Below are positions 18,650 to 29,148 of a DNA stretch of 64,000 bases, piece after piece (position 1 is the stretch's first letter; every line of letters starts with the position of its first letter). The position numbers and the translations under genes are program-made. The notes under the pieces are model-generated. The model was given only the letters and a program-made list of their open reading frames with translations, searched no databases and was not told the DNA's origin. Source of the DNA: Rickettsiella grylli (GTDB taxonomy: Bacteria; Pseudomonadota; Gammaproteobacteria; Diplorickettsiales; Diplorickettsiaceae); the NCBI RefSeq assembly GCF_000168295.1, contig NZ_AAQJ02000001.1, positions 1,203,001 to 1,267,000 of the forward strand, given 5' to 3'.

Positions 18650-19497
18650 TGTATGTCTTTGTTTTTTTACGTAACCAATTGAGTCAATTACAAAAATTGT
18701 TTTTAGCTTCACGAACAATCACGTTTCGGGTTTGTAAACAATACATTCAAAAAAGTCTTGCTTTATTGTTTCATCAATGTTGCATTCCTCTCTGGTTTAT
18801 TTTTATCTGGACAAGTTTAATTCGTGTTTTTCATCTTCCTCATTATCTATTACCGACACCCATTGATGTATTACAGAGTCTCATTAAACAGGGATCATTC
18901 ATTTTTTTTCAAGCGATTCCCACAGTCCTTGAAATTTTTTTCGGTTTTACTTTAAGCGTATTACTAGGGATCAGTATTGCGCTTTGTATGTGTTCATTTC
19001 GCCCCTTACATACCCTTTTGTTCCCCTTATTATTAGCCAGTCAAGTGCTGCCTGTCTTTGCCATTGCTCCAGTACTTGTACTTTGGTTGGGTTACGGAAT
19101 AATGGTTAAGATAATGACGACGGTGTTCATGTTATTTTTCCCCATTACCAATAATTTTCTTGATGGCTTAAAGCAAACACCCGAAACTTATTTAAATATC
19201 GCTAAAATAATGAATAGTAGTTCGTGGCAAATACTCTACCAAATACGTATCCCCTCTGCATTACCCCATCTCGCCTCCGGTATCCGATTAGCAACCGCTA
19301 TGGCTCCTTTAGCCGCGATTATTGGAGAATGGGTGGGTGCGAATCAAGGTTTAGGATTTTTACTTTTAAACGCGAATGCTCAAATGCAAATTGATTTAAT
19401 GTTTGCTGTATTATTCGTCCTATTTTTTCTAGGCGTTTTATTTTATTTCTTTATAGATACGTTACTTCAATGGGCTTTACCATGGTCATTTCGTTAA
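18649..19497 (+). CDS. thiX: Thiamine-precursor ABC importer, permease (ThiX-like)
   Basis: 282-residue inner-membrane protein with six or so membrane segments and the BPD_transp_1 fold. The cytoplasmic EAA-like loop that docks on the ATPase is visible in the stretch around ILYQIRIPSALPHLASGIR. An N-terminal extension of about 45 residues (QLQKLFLASRTITFRVCKQY) is longer than usual. The gene overlaps the ATPase stop by one base and is followed by the binding protein gene. Relatives import taurine, nitrate, aliphatic sulfonates or pyrimidines; the riboswitch favours a pyrimidine. Confidence 0.9.
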   Translation: MYVFVFLRNQLSQLQKLFLASRTITFRVCKQYIQKSLALLFHQCCIPLWFIFIWTSLIRVFHLPHYLLPTPIDVLQSLIKQGSFIFFQAIPTVLEIFFGFTLSVLLGISIALCMCSFRPLHTLLFPLLLASQVLPVFAIAPVLVLWLGYGIMVKIMTTVFMLFFPITNNFLDGLKQTPETYLNIAKIMNSSSWQILYQIRIPSALPHLASGIRLATAMAPLAAIIGEWVGANQGLGFLLLNANAQMQIDLMFAVLFVLFFLGVLFYFFIDTLLQWALPWSFR

Positions 19498-19508
19498 TTC
19501 ATTTATTC

Positions 19509-20444
19509 ATGCGCTGTAAAAAATATTTTTTTTTCGTTAGTTTTTTATTCATTACTCCCCTTGCAGCCGCTAAGCCATTAACGCTTATTCTCGATTGGTT
19601 AATTAACCCCGATCAGGCCGCACTCTTTGTTGCCCAAGCACATCATTTTTTTTCAAAAGAAGGCATTAACGTTCATATTATTGCACCCACCAATCCTGAC
19701 GATGGTCCTAAATTAGTCGCCGCAGGCCATGCCGATTTAGCCCTCAGCTATCAACCTCAATTCGTTGTTCAGGTCTCGAGGGGATTGCCGCTCATACGTA
19801 TTGCCAGCTTAATTAACCATCCTTTAAATTGTCTCCTGGTTAAAAAAAATGGGCCCATTCGTCAACTGACCGATTTACGATCAAAACGTATTGCCTATAC
19901 TTCTCATGCCGAAGGAACCTTAATGCTGAAAGGCCTATTAAATAAAGCCCATTTAACAATCAACGATGTACAAACCATCAATGTACAATACGACTTAATA
20001 CAAGCATTACTCACTGATCGCGTTGATGGTGTTGTCAACGTCATGCGCAACGTCGAACCCCTGCAAATGCAATACGCTCATCAACCTGTAAAAATCTTTC
20101 CAGTCGAATTAGCGGGTATTCCCCATTATGATGAATTGATTATTATTGCCAATAAAAACCAATTGCACGATTCTCGGCTTGTTAAATTTTTAGTCGCGTT
20201 GAATCAAGCAACCTCCTATTTAATGACTCATCCAGAAAAAAGCTGGGAACTATTTGCTAAAGACCATCCCGCATTAAACAATGAATTGAATCACCGCATT
20301 TGGCAGGCGACGTTACCTTATCTTGCTCGATATCCAGTGGATTTTGATAAAGCGGCTTATCAAAAATTTATGTTGTTTTTATACCGTAACAAAATCATCT
20401 CTAAAAAAATAAAAACTGAAGATTATGCTATAAAACTCATTTAA
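19509..20444 (+). CDS. thiY: Thiamine-precursor ABC importer, substrate-binding protein (ThiY/NMT1-like)
   Basis: About 311 residues from ATG 19509, chosen because it gives a clean signal peptide (RCKKYFFFVSFLFITPLAAA) and begins 11 bases after the permease stop; in-frame ATGs at 19470 and 19482 would overlap the permease. The mature part starts LTLILDWLINPDQAALFVA, the typical NMT1/THI5 start with the Asp-Trp pair, and continues as a periplasmic binding protein II fold (DLALSYQPQFV, IAYTSHAEGT). It should capture a pyrimidine thiamine precursor and deliver it to ThiX. No biosynthetic thi genes occur in this window. Confidence 0.9.
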   Translation: MRCKKYFFFVSFLFITPLAAAKPLTLILDWLINPDQAALFVAQAHHFFSKEGINVHIIAPTNPDDGPKLVAAGHADLALSYQPQFVVQVSRGLPLIRIASLINHPLNCLLVKKNGPIRQLTDLRSKRIAYTSHAEGTLMLKGLLNKAHLTINDVQTINVQYDLIQALLTDRVDGVVNVMRNVEPLQMQYAHQPVKIFPVELAGIPHYDELIIIANKNQLHDSRLVKFLVALNQATSYLMTHPEKSWELFAKDHPALNNELNHRIWQATLPYLARYPVDFDKAAYQKFMLFLYRNKIISKKIKTEDYAIKLI

Positions 20445-20466
20445 CGAAGCCTCACAACCCACCGTC

Positions 20467-20507
20467 TTACTCATTGAATCAAGAAGTGAATAACACATTA
20501 TTTTTTT
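20467..20507 (+). terminator. Weak possible terminator after thiY
   Basis: TTACTCATT at 20467-20475 can pair imperfectly with AAGTGAATAA at 20484-20493 around a loop of about nine bases, followed a few bases later by T7 at 20501-20507. The hairpin is AT-rich and has one mismatch, so strength is doubtful. Confidence 0.25.
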
Positions 20508-20560
20508 ATTATTAAAAATAATTCATGCAGAAGGTTCAAATTTTCGTTACAATTCGCGTT

Positions 20561-22729
20561 ATGCTAAATCCTACCCATCCTTTGTTAGAATCTCTCAATG
20601 AAGCCCAGCAACAGGTTGTTGCCGCGCGTCAAACGCATCTCTTGGTATTAGCCGGCGCAGGCAGTGGAAAAACACGTGTATTGGTCCATCGAATGGCTTG
20701 GTTAATCCATGTAGAAGGTATCTCTTTGCATCATATCCTTGCGGTTACCTTTACGAATAAAGCTGCAGGAGAAATGCGACAGCGCTTAGAAAATTTATTG
20801 GATATCCCTATGAAAACGATGTGGGTAGGTACGTTTCATGGTCTCGCACATCGACTATTACGTCAACATTGGGAAGCTTCGGGTTTACCGCAATCATTTC
20901 AAATCATTGATAGCGATGATCAATACCGTATGATAAAAAGAATTTTGCTGAGTTTAAATCTTGATGAAGCACAATGGGCACCCAAAAAAGTGCAATGGTT
21001 TATTAATCAGCAAAAAGATGAAGGTATTCGATCGCATCACGTTAAAAACTCGAATGATCCTTATACCAAAACGTTAGTTCGACTTTACCAGTCCTATGAG
21101 GAAGTTTGCGATCGAAATGGAGTTATCGATTTTGCTGAACTTCTTTTACGGAGCTATGAACTTTTTATTAAACATCCCGAAATTTTGCATTATTATCAAG
21201 GTCGTTTTCAACATATTCTCGTTGATGAGTTTCAAGATACCAATCGCATACAATATGCGTGGTTAAAATTATTGAGTAGCGGAAAAAACTACTTCATGAT
21301 AGTGGGCGATGATGATCAATCGATTTATGGATGGCGTGGTGCTCGTGTAAAAAATATATATGATTTTACGCACGATTTTCCAGAGCATCAGATCATACGA
21401 CTCGAGCAAAATTATCGCTCCACGGGTGTCATTTTAGCAGCTTCAAATGCGCTCATTACACACAATGACGGACGCTTAGGGAAAAAGCTTTGGAGTAGTC
21501 GCGGTGATGGTGACAAAATAGCACTCTATGGTGCCTTTAATGATTTAGATGAAGCCCGTTTCATTATCAACCAAATCAAGCAAGGTTTAAAAAAAGAAGT
21601 GCATGCCAATGACATTGCTATTTTATATCGATCCAATGCACAATCACGCGTACTTGAAGAGGCGCTCATACACGCGCAGATCCCTTATCGTATCTATGGT
21701 GGATTACGTTTCTTTGAACGCGCAGAAATCAAAGATGCGCTTGCTTACTTACGTCTCATTGCGAATCGAAATGATGATCCTGGCTTTGAACGCGTCATTA
21801 ACACGCCAACGCGTGGTATTGGCGATCAAACTTTACAAAAGCTTCGCTTGGAAGCGCGCACGCAAGCACTTTCTTTATGGCAAGCGGCCACGTATCTATT
21901 AAACCAACAATGCTTACCTTCACGTGCGGCCAATGCACTCGCTCATTTTATCCAATTAATCGATAAAATGGACGAAGAAATTAAAACATTCAGTTTAGCT
22001 GAGCAAACTGAACACGTCCTTTATCAGAGTGGCTTATTTAATCATTACAAAAAAGAAAAAGGTGAGCGGGGTCAAGCCCGTATTGAAAACCTTGAAGAAC
22101 TTATCAATGCGACGCGACAATTTATTCCTGAAGAGAGTACGCTTTCTATACTTTCTTCTTTTCTTGCCCACGTTGCATTAGAAGCCGGTGAACACCAAGC
22201 GAACGAACAACACGCCTGTGTACAATTAATGACGTTGCATTCTGCAAAAGGTTTAGAGTTCCCCTGGGTATTTTTATGCGGAATGGAAGAAGGCTTGTTC
22301 CCTCACCATCTCTCTCATGAAGAACCGGGCCGCTTAGAAGAAGAACGTCGCCTCTGTTATGTCGGTATGACGCGTGCCATGCGTAAACTATTTTTAAGTT
22401 ATGCTGAAGTAAGACGCTTACATGGCACTGAAAGTCATCATCGTCCCTCTCGATTTATTTCAGAAATTCCAAAAGAATTAGTAGAAGAAATTCGTCTACG
22501 CACATCGATTATTAGGCCAACACAACCCTTAAAACGAACACAAAACACCACTCATTCAATCGGTGATACCGGATTTTGTATCGGACAAACCGTCATTCAT
22601 CCCACGTTTGGTGAAGGGACGCTGATAGATGCGGATGGCAAAGGGGAACATACCCGTTTGCACATTAAATTTAATAAAGCAGGTACAAAATGGTTGGTAG
22701 CAAACTATGCTAAATTATCCACGAAATAA
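20561..22729 (+). CDS. uvrD: DNA helicase II UvrD
   Basis: 722 residues from ATG 20561, nearly the same as E. coli UvrD (720); 12 more codons are open upstream but do not resemble the family. It is an SF1A 3'-5' helicase of mismatch and nucleotide excision repair. The motifs are LAGAGSGKTRVLVHR (Walker A), TFTNKAAGEMR (Ia), VDEFQDTN (II), GDDDQSIYGWRGA (III), LEQNYRS (IV), LMTLHSAKGLEF (V) and EERRLCYVGMTRA (VI). The C-terminal Tudor-like element GQTVIHPTFGEGTLIDADG, which contacts RNA polymerase, is present. Its end overlaps the convergent smr gene by 15 bases. Confidence 0.96.
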   Translation: MLNPTHPLLESLNEAQQQVVAARQTHLLVLAGAGSGKTRVLVHRMAWLIHVEGISLHHILAVTFTNKAAGEMRQRLENLLDIPMKTMWVGTFHGLAHRLLRQHWEASGLPQSFQIIDSDDQYRMIKRILLSLNLDEAQWAPKKVQWFINQQKDEGIRSHHVKNSNDPYTKTLVRLYQSYEEVCDRNGVIDFAELLLRSYELFIKHPEILHYYQGRFQHILVDEFQDTNRIQYAWLKLLSSGKNYFMIVGDDDQSIYGWRGARVKNIYDFTHDFPEHQIIRLEQNYRSTGVILAASNALITHNDGRLGKKLWSSRGDGDKIALYGAFNDLDEARFIINQIKQGLKKEVHANDIAILYRSNAQSRVLEEALIHAQIPYRIYGGLRFFERAEIKDALAYLRLIANRNDDPGFERVINTPTRGIGDQTLQKLRLEARTQALSLWQAATYLLNQQCLPSRAANALAHFIQLIDKMDEEIKTFSLAEQTEHVLYQSGLFNHYKKEKGERGQARIENLEELINATRQFIPEESTLSILSSFLAHVALEAGEHQANEQHACVQLMTLHSAKGLEFPWVFLCGMEEGLFPHHLSHEEPGRLEEERRLCYVGMTRAMRKLFLSYAEVRRLHGTESHHRPSRFISEIPKELVEEIRLRTSIIRPTQPLKRTQNTTHSIGDTGFCIGQTVIHPTFGEGTLIDADGKGEHTRLHIKFNKAGTKWLVANYAKLSTK

Positions 22730-23281
22730 ATCCGCTGAAGCACGAATTCGACGTAATAAAACATAAACCGCTCCTGTTCCTCCATCTCGTGCTTGAGCAG
22801 AAGAAAAAGCCAATACCCAGGAAATTTGCGGCAGCCAATAATAAACATGATTTTTTAACTTAGCGCCTGACGATTTAAATTTTCCTTTACCGTGTATAAT
22901 GCGCACGCAGGTGTAATGGTATTTTTGGCTTTGTAATAAAAAATGATAGACGGCAAACCGAGCTTGATTGACTGTCATTTGATGTAAATCGAGACAGTTG
23001 GATGGACGTATATCTCCACGCGTTAATTGTTTAAGTCGCTTATTCTGAACACCGGGCCGATTAAAAAATAATGGCTCATCCGATGTGATATTTAATTCGG
23101 TTGGATCACGAAGTATGAACGCGTTTGATCGATTTTCATCATTGAAATCAATTAAACGTGTACGCTTAGGACTATTTTTTTTAGGCTTAGGATTGACGTG
23201 AACCGTTGGCGTACGCTTGACATCTTTCATGACTTCTTTAAAAAATGCCCAATCTTCTTTATCAAGCCTTGATTTATTCAT
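22715..23281 (-). CDS. Smr-domain protein
   Basis: 188 residues. The N-terminal half is basic and disordered-looking (PKPKKNSPKRTR). The C-terminal Smr domain starts at CLDLHQMTVNQAR (about residue 97) and includes IIHGKGKFKSSGAKLK and the final GGTGAVYVLLRR. Stand-alone Smr proteins such as SmrA and SmrB of E. coli are small RNA or DNA endonucleases; SmrB cleaves mRNA at collided ribosomes. The HGKG motif is intact. The DLH motif matches the form found in active proteins. It is convergent with uvrD and divergent from the lpoA-like gene. Confidence 0.88.
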   Translation of the reverse strand: MNKSRLDKEDWAFFKEVMKDVKRTPTVHVNPKPKKNSPKRTRLIDFNDENRSNAFILRDPTELNITSDEPLFFNRPGVQNKRLKQLTRGDIRPSNCLDLHQMTVNQARFAVYHFLLQSQKYHYTCVRIIHGKGKFKSSGAKLKNHVYYWLPQISWVLAFSSAQARDGGTGAVYVLLRRIRASADLFRG

Positions 23282-23398
23282 AACGTCATCACTCCGTTAA
23301 GAAAAAATTAAAAATTTTTAGAGCGTTATACCATTGCATAAAACGATCAGAATAAATTATTATTACGCTAACCTTTAAAGTTTTGGCTGGGAAAATAC

Positions 23399-24541
23399 GT
23401 GTTTTTTTCATTGATGAGTCTATGTCGTATTGCAAGTACATTATTGTTAATCGGTCTTGTGGCCTGCTCCAGTCATTCTCGCTTACCCCATCCAGTCTCT
23501 CACCAAGCTTTTACTCCCTCTCTTTCGACAATGGGTCAGCATCAACAACCAATTGCGTTGCTCTTACCTTTACACGGTCCTTTAGCAAAAGTGGCTCAGT
23601 CAGTTAAAAAAGGTTTTTTTGCTGCCGCCGATGAAAGTGAAACATCGCCTCATATTATTCTCATAGACACGGGTGTTGGGACCTCTATGCAAGCGGCTTA
23701 TAGTGAAGCTTTGGCAAAAAAAGCGCGAATAATAGTCGGCCCATTGCTTAAATCTCAAGTACAAAACATTGCGAGTTTGCAATCCAGCATCCCTATTTTA
23801 GCGTTAAATTATTTAAATTCCGATATTAGTACGCCTTCTGGGTTATATCAATTGGGTTTATCACCTCAGGATGAAGTGCAACAAGTGACACAAATGGCTT
23901 GGAACAGTGGTAAGCGTTCTGCAATAATTATCACTGTAAACGGTCATTGGGGGACAGAAATAGGTAAACTATTTGCACAACAATGGCAAGTCTTAGGCGG
24001 AATTGTGGTTGATCACCTTGAATTATCAAAAAATCCTTCTAGCGTCACTCAACAATTACGTCATTTTCTTCATTTTAAATCGCCTCATACGCGACGAATG
24101 GACTTTGACGTCCTATTTTTAGTCAGTAATCCGCAGTTTGGGCGTCAAATCAAGCCGTTATTAAAATTCTTTTATGCAGGAAATATCCCGGTCTACGCAA
24201 CGGCATCCATTTATAGCGGCATACCTTCACAACATTTTGATACTGATTTAAATCAAATTATTTTCTGTGCTGCACCGTGGTCTTTAGGGAACTGGATTGA
24301 ACCCGATCTTTATCAACAGCTGAAGTTGTCTTTTCCTCTCGATTTTAATCGAAATAGTCAATATTATGCATTAGGAGTCGATGCATTTCATATTATTCAG
24401 CAATTTGAACGTCATAAGTCTTCGCAAAAAACACTTCAAGGCACAACCGGAATACTTTCATTCAATACACAACGTCGAATTGTTCGTCAATTGCCTTGCG
24501 CGCAATTTCATAAGGGATATGCCGTTCCAATCAGTCAATAA
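23399..24541 (+). CDS. lpoA: LppC/LpoA-family lipoprotein (short form)
   Basis: 380 residues from a GTG; an ATG at 23414 is also possible. A lipoprotein signal ends in the lipobox LVAC at about residue 22, so the protein should sit on the inner face of the outer membrane. The rest is the LppC domain with a periplasmic-binding-protein I fold (IALLLPLHGPLA, IVGPLLKSQV, PILALNYL). E. coli LpoA, the activator of PBP1A, is about 680 residues and has an extra N-terminal TPR domain that is absent here. The order lpoA-yraN-diaA matches E. coli. Its likely partner mrcA is in the same window. Confidence 0.88.
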   Translation: MFFSLMSLCRIASTLLLIGLVACSSHSRLPHPVSHQAFTPSLSTMGQHQQPIALLLPLHGPLAKVAQSVKKGFFAAADESETSPHIILIDTGVGTSMQAAYSEALAKKARIIVGPLLKSQVQNIASLQSSIPILALNYLNSDISTPSGLYQLGLSPQDEVQQVTQMAWNSGKRSAIIITVNGHWGTEIGKLFAQQWQVLGGIVVDHLELSKNPSSVTQQLRHFLHFKSPHTRRMDFDVLFLVSNPQFGRQIKPLLKFFYAGNIPVYATASIYSGIPSQHFDTDLNQIIFCAAPWSLGNWIEPDLYQQLKLSFPLDFNRNSQYYALGVDAFHIIQQFERHKSSQKTLQGTTGILSFNTQRRIVRQLPCAQFHKGYAVPISQ

Positions 24542-24549
24542 CCTTTACC

Positions 24550-25523
<974 letters not shown>

Positions 25524-25548
25524 TACTGTCATTTAAATTTTTTTGTTC

Positions 25549-26034
25549 TTAAAAAATAACTCCTACATTAACAACATCTCGGTAGGATCCAATACCTACA
25601 TTTTGCTTAGGAGGAATCTGACCGTAAACAGGAATTATTTGTTTAATCCCTGTCCCTATTTGAAAAAGCGCATCAACACCAATAACATTGCCCCAATTAA
25701 TAGTACGTGTTGGATTCTGAGTTAAAATATAGTTTATTGATGCGTGATCAGGTCCTGACATTTGGCGTAACCGAGTCGTTGCGGAATATCCTGATCCTTG
25801 ATCGAAGGTTATATAATAGGGAATATTTAATGTACAAAGCACTTTTAACCGTGCGGTTGAATTATTAGGCAACGGTGAGTCAGGATTGTAAATTCCAAAT
25901 AGTAATGGTGTCGCCCGAACGGTGCATCCTCCTACCACATCGACTGAAACTAACATGGATGTCCCCTCATCACTGAATGTCGAAAACGGCAAGAACAAAA
26001 AAAATAAAAAAACACTGACATTCAATAAACGCAT
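25549..26034 (-). CDS. Spore coat U (SCPU) domain pilus protein, last gene of Csu-type operon
   Basis: 161 residues: a signal peptide (1-21), then one SCPU domain. The domain starts with a conserved Cys (GGCTVRATPLLFGIYNP), has a second Cys in LKVLCTLNIPYYITF, the RLRQMSG and NWGNVIG patterns, and ends in a hydrophobic strand (VVNVGVIF) typical of chaperone-usher subunits. It could be a minor or terminal subunit of the pilus. It is 178 bases downstream of the previous SCPU gene. Its ribosome-binding site is AAAGGGGG with a G5 run at 26041-26045, six bases before the ATG. Confidence 0.85.
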   Translation of the reverse strand: MRLLNVSVFLFFLFLPFSTFSDEGTSMLVSVDVVGGCTVRATPLLFGIYNPDSPLPNNSTARLKVLCTLNIPYYITFDQGSGYSATTRLRQMSGPDHASINYILTQNPTRTINWGNVIGVDALFQIGTGIKQIIPVYGQIPPKQNVGIGSYRDVVNVGVIF

Positions 26035-26212
26035 AATTAACCCCCTTTGTGCTCAACTTTTAGCCACAAATCAAAAATTTATTTTTTATCAAGCCTTAAA
26101 CTACACAATGAGAAGATGGTTTCGATCCATACAGAAAATTTTTAAAGGAAATTGCTTTTTATTAAGACTAATAGAGGAATAACGGATTATCCAGTAAATC
26201 CAGGAGACCGCG

Positions 26213-26716
26213 TTAATAAGTGACTGAAACCAAAACCGAGTCCGTATACGTTCCAGGTCCAACAGGCTGCAAAGCAGGAACTCGACCAAAAACGGTGTAA
26301 TTTCGGGTGGTTGACAATCCTATTGAAGTATAAGAATCGCTCACGCTCACAGTTCCTCCAGTGGCATCTCCCCAAATCGAGGTAAATGCTGCTGTCGTAT
26401 AGAGGTTATAGTTCAAATGCACACCGAGGCTATTCATGAAACGAGGTGTATACGTGGCGCTGTTTCCTTTGGCTAACCGAATGACATAAGACACGCTATA
26501 TATCACTAATGCAGAGCACGTCACGGCCACATTACCGTTCGCTGTTTTAGGGGTAGGAGAAGTCGTTACATAACTACCAAACGCCACGGCTTGGGTTCCC
26601 ACTGAACAGGAGCAACCCAAACCGGTACACGCCGCATAGGCGGAACAACTATAAAAATTATAAAAAAATAAAATAATCACATAAAATCCTGTTTGTTTAC
26701 ATTGTTTTAGTAACAC
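26213..26716 (-). CDS. Spore coat U (SCPU) domain pilus protein, CsuE position
   Basis: 167 residues: signal peptide to about 29 (YSCSAYA), then an SCPU domain that begins ACTGLGCSCSVGTQAVAFGSY. It carries the second conserved Cys in VAVTCSALVIYSVSYVI and ends in DSVLVSVTY, the donor-type last strand region. In Acinetobacter the gene after the usher encodes the two-domain tip adhesin CsuE (about 340 residues). Here it has just one domain, so the tip may be built differently. It overlaps the end of the usher gene by ten bases, so translation is coupled. Confidence 0.88.
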   Translation of the reverse strand: MLLKQCKQTGFYVIILFFYNFYSCSAYAACTGLGCSCSVGTQAVAFGSYVTTSPTPKTANGNVAVTCSALVIYSVSYVIRLAKGNSATYTPRFMNSLGVHLNYNLYTTAAFTSIWGDATGGTVSVSDSYTSIGLSTTRNYTVFGRVPALQPVGPGTYTDSVLVSVTY

Positions 26717-29148
26717 TGTACGTCTCCTAATTCGATAATGGGGTCATTGGTCTTCGGTAGACGAACCGAAAAATAATAAATGTGCTTATCCCAGACCACT
26801 GAACCTTCTAAAAGATCATTTTTTATTTCAGGAATGTACACTTCGCCTTCATAACCCACTGGGTAACGTTCATCACAAACATTATTATTTATTATGAGTT
26901 CGGCACCCACGGGGATAAATTGCCCATTCGGTGTTTTTACATGAAGATCAAGGCCTTGCATACGTTTCACTGAAAATTCAGCAAGAACCCCACTTTTAAA
27001 ATAAGGAATGATGGTTTGCTGAGTCATACCCACTTGTGTATTTAAAGGTAATGTCGTCGGTTCTATTTCGATGGTATTTTCTTGATAAGGCAATAACTCA
27101 GTCACTAAAAAATATCCATTTTTATCTGTTTTACCCATTAATTGGTTTTCGTAATACACCTCTACATTCTGGAAATCAGAAACTTTCACTAAAGCAAAAC
27201 TTTTTGTTAATTTACGCGCTAAAAAACCGTTGCCGGTAAAATAAATAGCACTACCACTTGCATCGACTTCATAACTGGCTTGGCCACGAGCCTGTCCCAT
27301 ACGTACGGTGTAAGCACCGATTTCATTTTGTAACGTCGCATCAACACCGGCATAATGATTACTGTTGTTGCTAGCAAATAAATTATAGCCGTAGCCTGTA
27401 CCTAAAGGCGTCGGTTTAGTCCATTGCAACATATCTTGCCATTGATGGTTTTGCCACGTTGTAGAATTCGTAACAAAATGATTGACATCCGGTGCTAAAA
27501 CTAACGTTAAAAATGCTTGATTCGTCTCTGAATGACGTAAATCTCCTGCAAAACCTAAACTTAAAGAAATATTTTTAAATACATGATGCGTATAAGTCGC
27601 TGTCAATAATCGCGCTGTTGGGGTATTTGATATTCCATTCGCCGTATTAAAATTTCGGCTATTCACCATTGTAAAACTCGTACTGAGTGACCCATAATGT
27701 TCCAAACTGTATCCCAAGAATAATTGATTCACCATACTCGGTGGTGACGTGTTCGGTTGTACACCCAATTGTAAATAATTTAAAGTTGTTAAACTCGTAT
27801 TAAAACCATAACTAAGTTGTGGTCCCTGACGAACAAAACCTAAACCCAATAATCCCCCTCCAGTCCCTGAATTATTATGTCCGCCTGCCACAGCAAAAGA
27901 GAGTACACCGTAATTATTTAATAAATAATTCGCAGAAAAACCTAAAGTTTGCTGATCAAACAATATTTCGGAATGTCCCCCTAATGTCAGATTAGGCGTA
28001 ATGCCACGTTGATAGGTCGCCACCGCCAAAAAACGTCCGTAATCATTACTATTCACGCCATAATTATCGCGAATAAATCCTGCTTCATAAGAAAAATCGA
28101 CTAAATGAGGTTTAAGTAATAGAGGGCTTGCATAATAAGGAAAACTAATCATTTTACTACGGCCCAACACATCTTGCGTCACCACATTCACATGACCTGC
28201 TCCTGAGATAACTGGAATGTTATTAAATATATAGGGACCATTATTAACAATATGTTGTTGATTCAAAACACTATTTACAAAAACATCTACTTTACTCGGA
28301 ATAGAAGCTTCGCCTTTATAACCCGGAAGCGGGAACGTCACTAAATTAGGTTGTGTATTAAAGTTCGTTGCATATTGAATTCCAGCAAAGCGGGCTGCGC
28401 CACTCCAAAAAGTTGAGCCCGTGACAGCATCGCCAAATCGCCACGTTGCAATTTTTTCAGGTTGATCGAAAGTCCAGGTTGTATTTAAGCGGATAAGTTT
28501 ATTTGATTCAGTCGTTAATAACGTAATATTATTAGCATATTTATTATAAGCCAATATATCAGCGGTCCCTACGCCAAAACGATTAAATAATCCTAAGCCC
28601 AATAATGCGGAAAGATTCGTCTGATTGATTTCAGCACTATTATTCCTTAAAGCAACGGCATCATAGTTCAGAAACGCACCTGGCGCTTCTGGTCTTAAAG
28701 GGCCTAGACGTTTACTCAACGGATCAAATGTTTGAATGTCAAATAATCGCGTAGGAACCGTGATTGCTAACTGCATCGCATACTGATTTAAACGATAACG
28801 AACATCAGGGTACCAATCCAGTTTATATAAATTTTCTTTATGATATTTTAAAGGTGCATGCGAAATAATTTGCATTTTCCATAGACGCAGATCATTCTCA
28901 TCAATCCAGATAGAACCGGATAAATCTTTATAACACCGTGCAATACCCGGTAATAACATTCCATTTAGCTTTATTTCAAGCAACAAGGGGATCATCTCTC
29001 GTTTATTTTTTTTCTGTGTTAATGCAGAATTCATTGAACCGTTCTTTTCAAATTCTGCATGACACTCGAGACTTATAAAAAGCATGATAAAACAAACAAT
29101 GAATACACATTTAAAATTTATATAATGCTGATATTTTATTTTTTCCAT
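26707..29148 (-). CDS. csuD: Outer-membrane usher of archaic (Csu-type) chaperone-usher pilus
   Basis: 813 residues: signal peptide (about 12-31), N-terminal periplasmic domain, a 24-strand beta-barrel with plug (VPTRLFDIQTFDPL through the barrel repeats), and C-terminal domains around TDKNGYFLVTELLPYQENTIEIEP. Ushers of the FimD/PapC superfamily receive chaperone-bound subunits and thread the growing fibre through the outer membrane; the SCPU partners place this one in the archaic sigma clade with CsuD. The frame is intact along its whole length. Its start overlaps the end of the broken chaperone gene by 38 bases. Confidence 0.95.
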   Translation of the reverse strand: MEKIKYQHYINFKCVFIVCFIMLFISLECHAEFEKNGSMNSALTQKKNKREMIPLLLEIKLNGMLLPGIARCYKDLSGSIWIDENDLRLWKMQIISHAPLKYHKENLYKLDWYPDVRYRLNQYAMQLAITVPTRLFDIQTFDPLSKRLGPLRPEAPGAFLNYDAVALRNNSAEINQTNLSALLGLGLFNRFGVGTADILAYNKYANNITLLTTESNKLIRLNTTWTFDQPEKIATWRFGDAVTGSTFWSGAARFAGIQYATNFNTQPNLVTFPLPGYKGEASIPSKVDVFVNSVLNQQHIVNNGPYIFNNIPVISGAGHVNVVTQDVLGRSKMISFPYYASPLLLKPHLVDFSYEAGFIRDNYGVNSNDYGRFLAVATYQRGITPNLTLGGHSEILFDQQTLGFSANYLLNNYGVLSFAVAGGHNNSGTGGGLLGLGFVRQGPQLSYGFNTSLTTLNYLQLGVQPNTSPPSMVNQLFLGYSLEHYGSLSTSFTMVNSRNFNTANGISNTPTARLLTATYTHHVFKNISLSLGFAGDLRHSETNQAFLTLVLAPDVNHFVTNSTTWQNHQWQDMLQWTKPTPLGTGYGYNLFASNNSNHYAGVDATLQNEIGAYTVRMGQARGQASYEVDASGSAIYFTGNGFLARKLTKSFALVKVSDFQNVEVYYENQLMGKTDKNGYFLVTELLPYQENTIEIEPTTLPLNTQVGMTQQTIIPYFKSGVLAEFSVKRMQGLDLHVKTPNGQFIPVGAELIINNNVCDERYPVGYEGEVYIPEIKNDLLEGSVVWDKHIYYFSVRLPKTNDPIIELGDVQCY

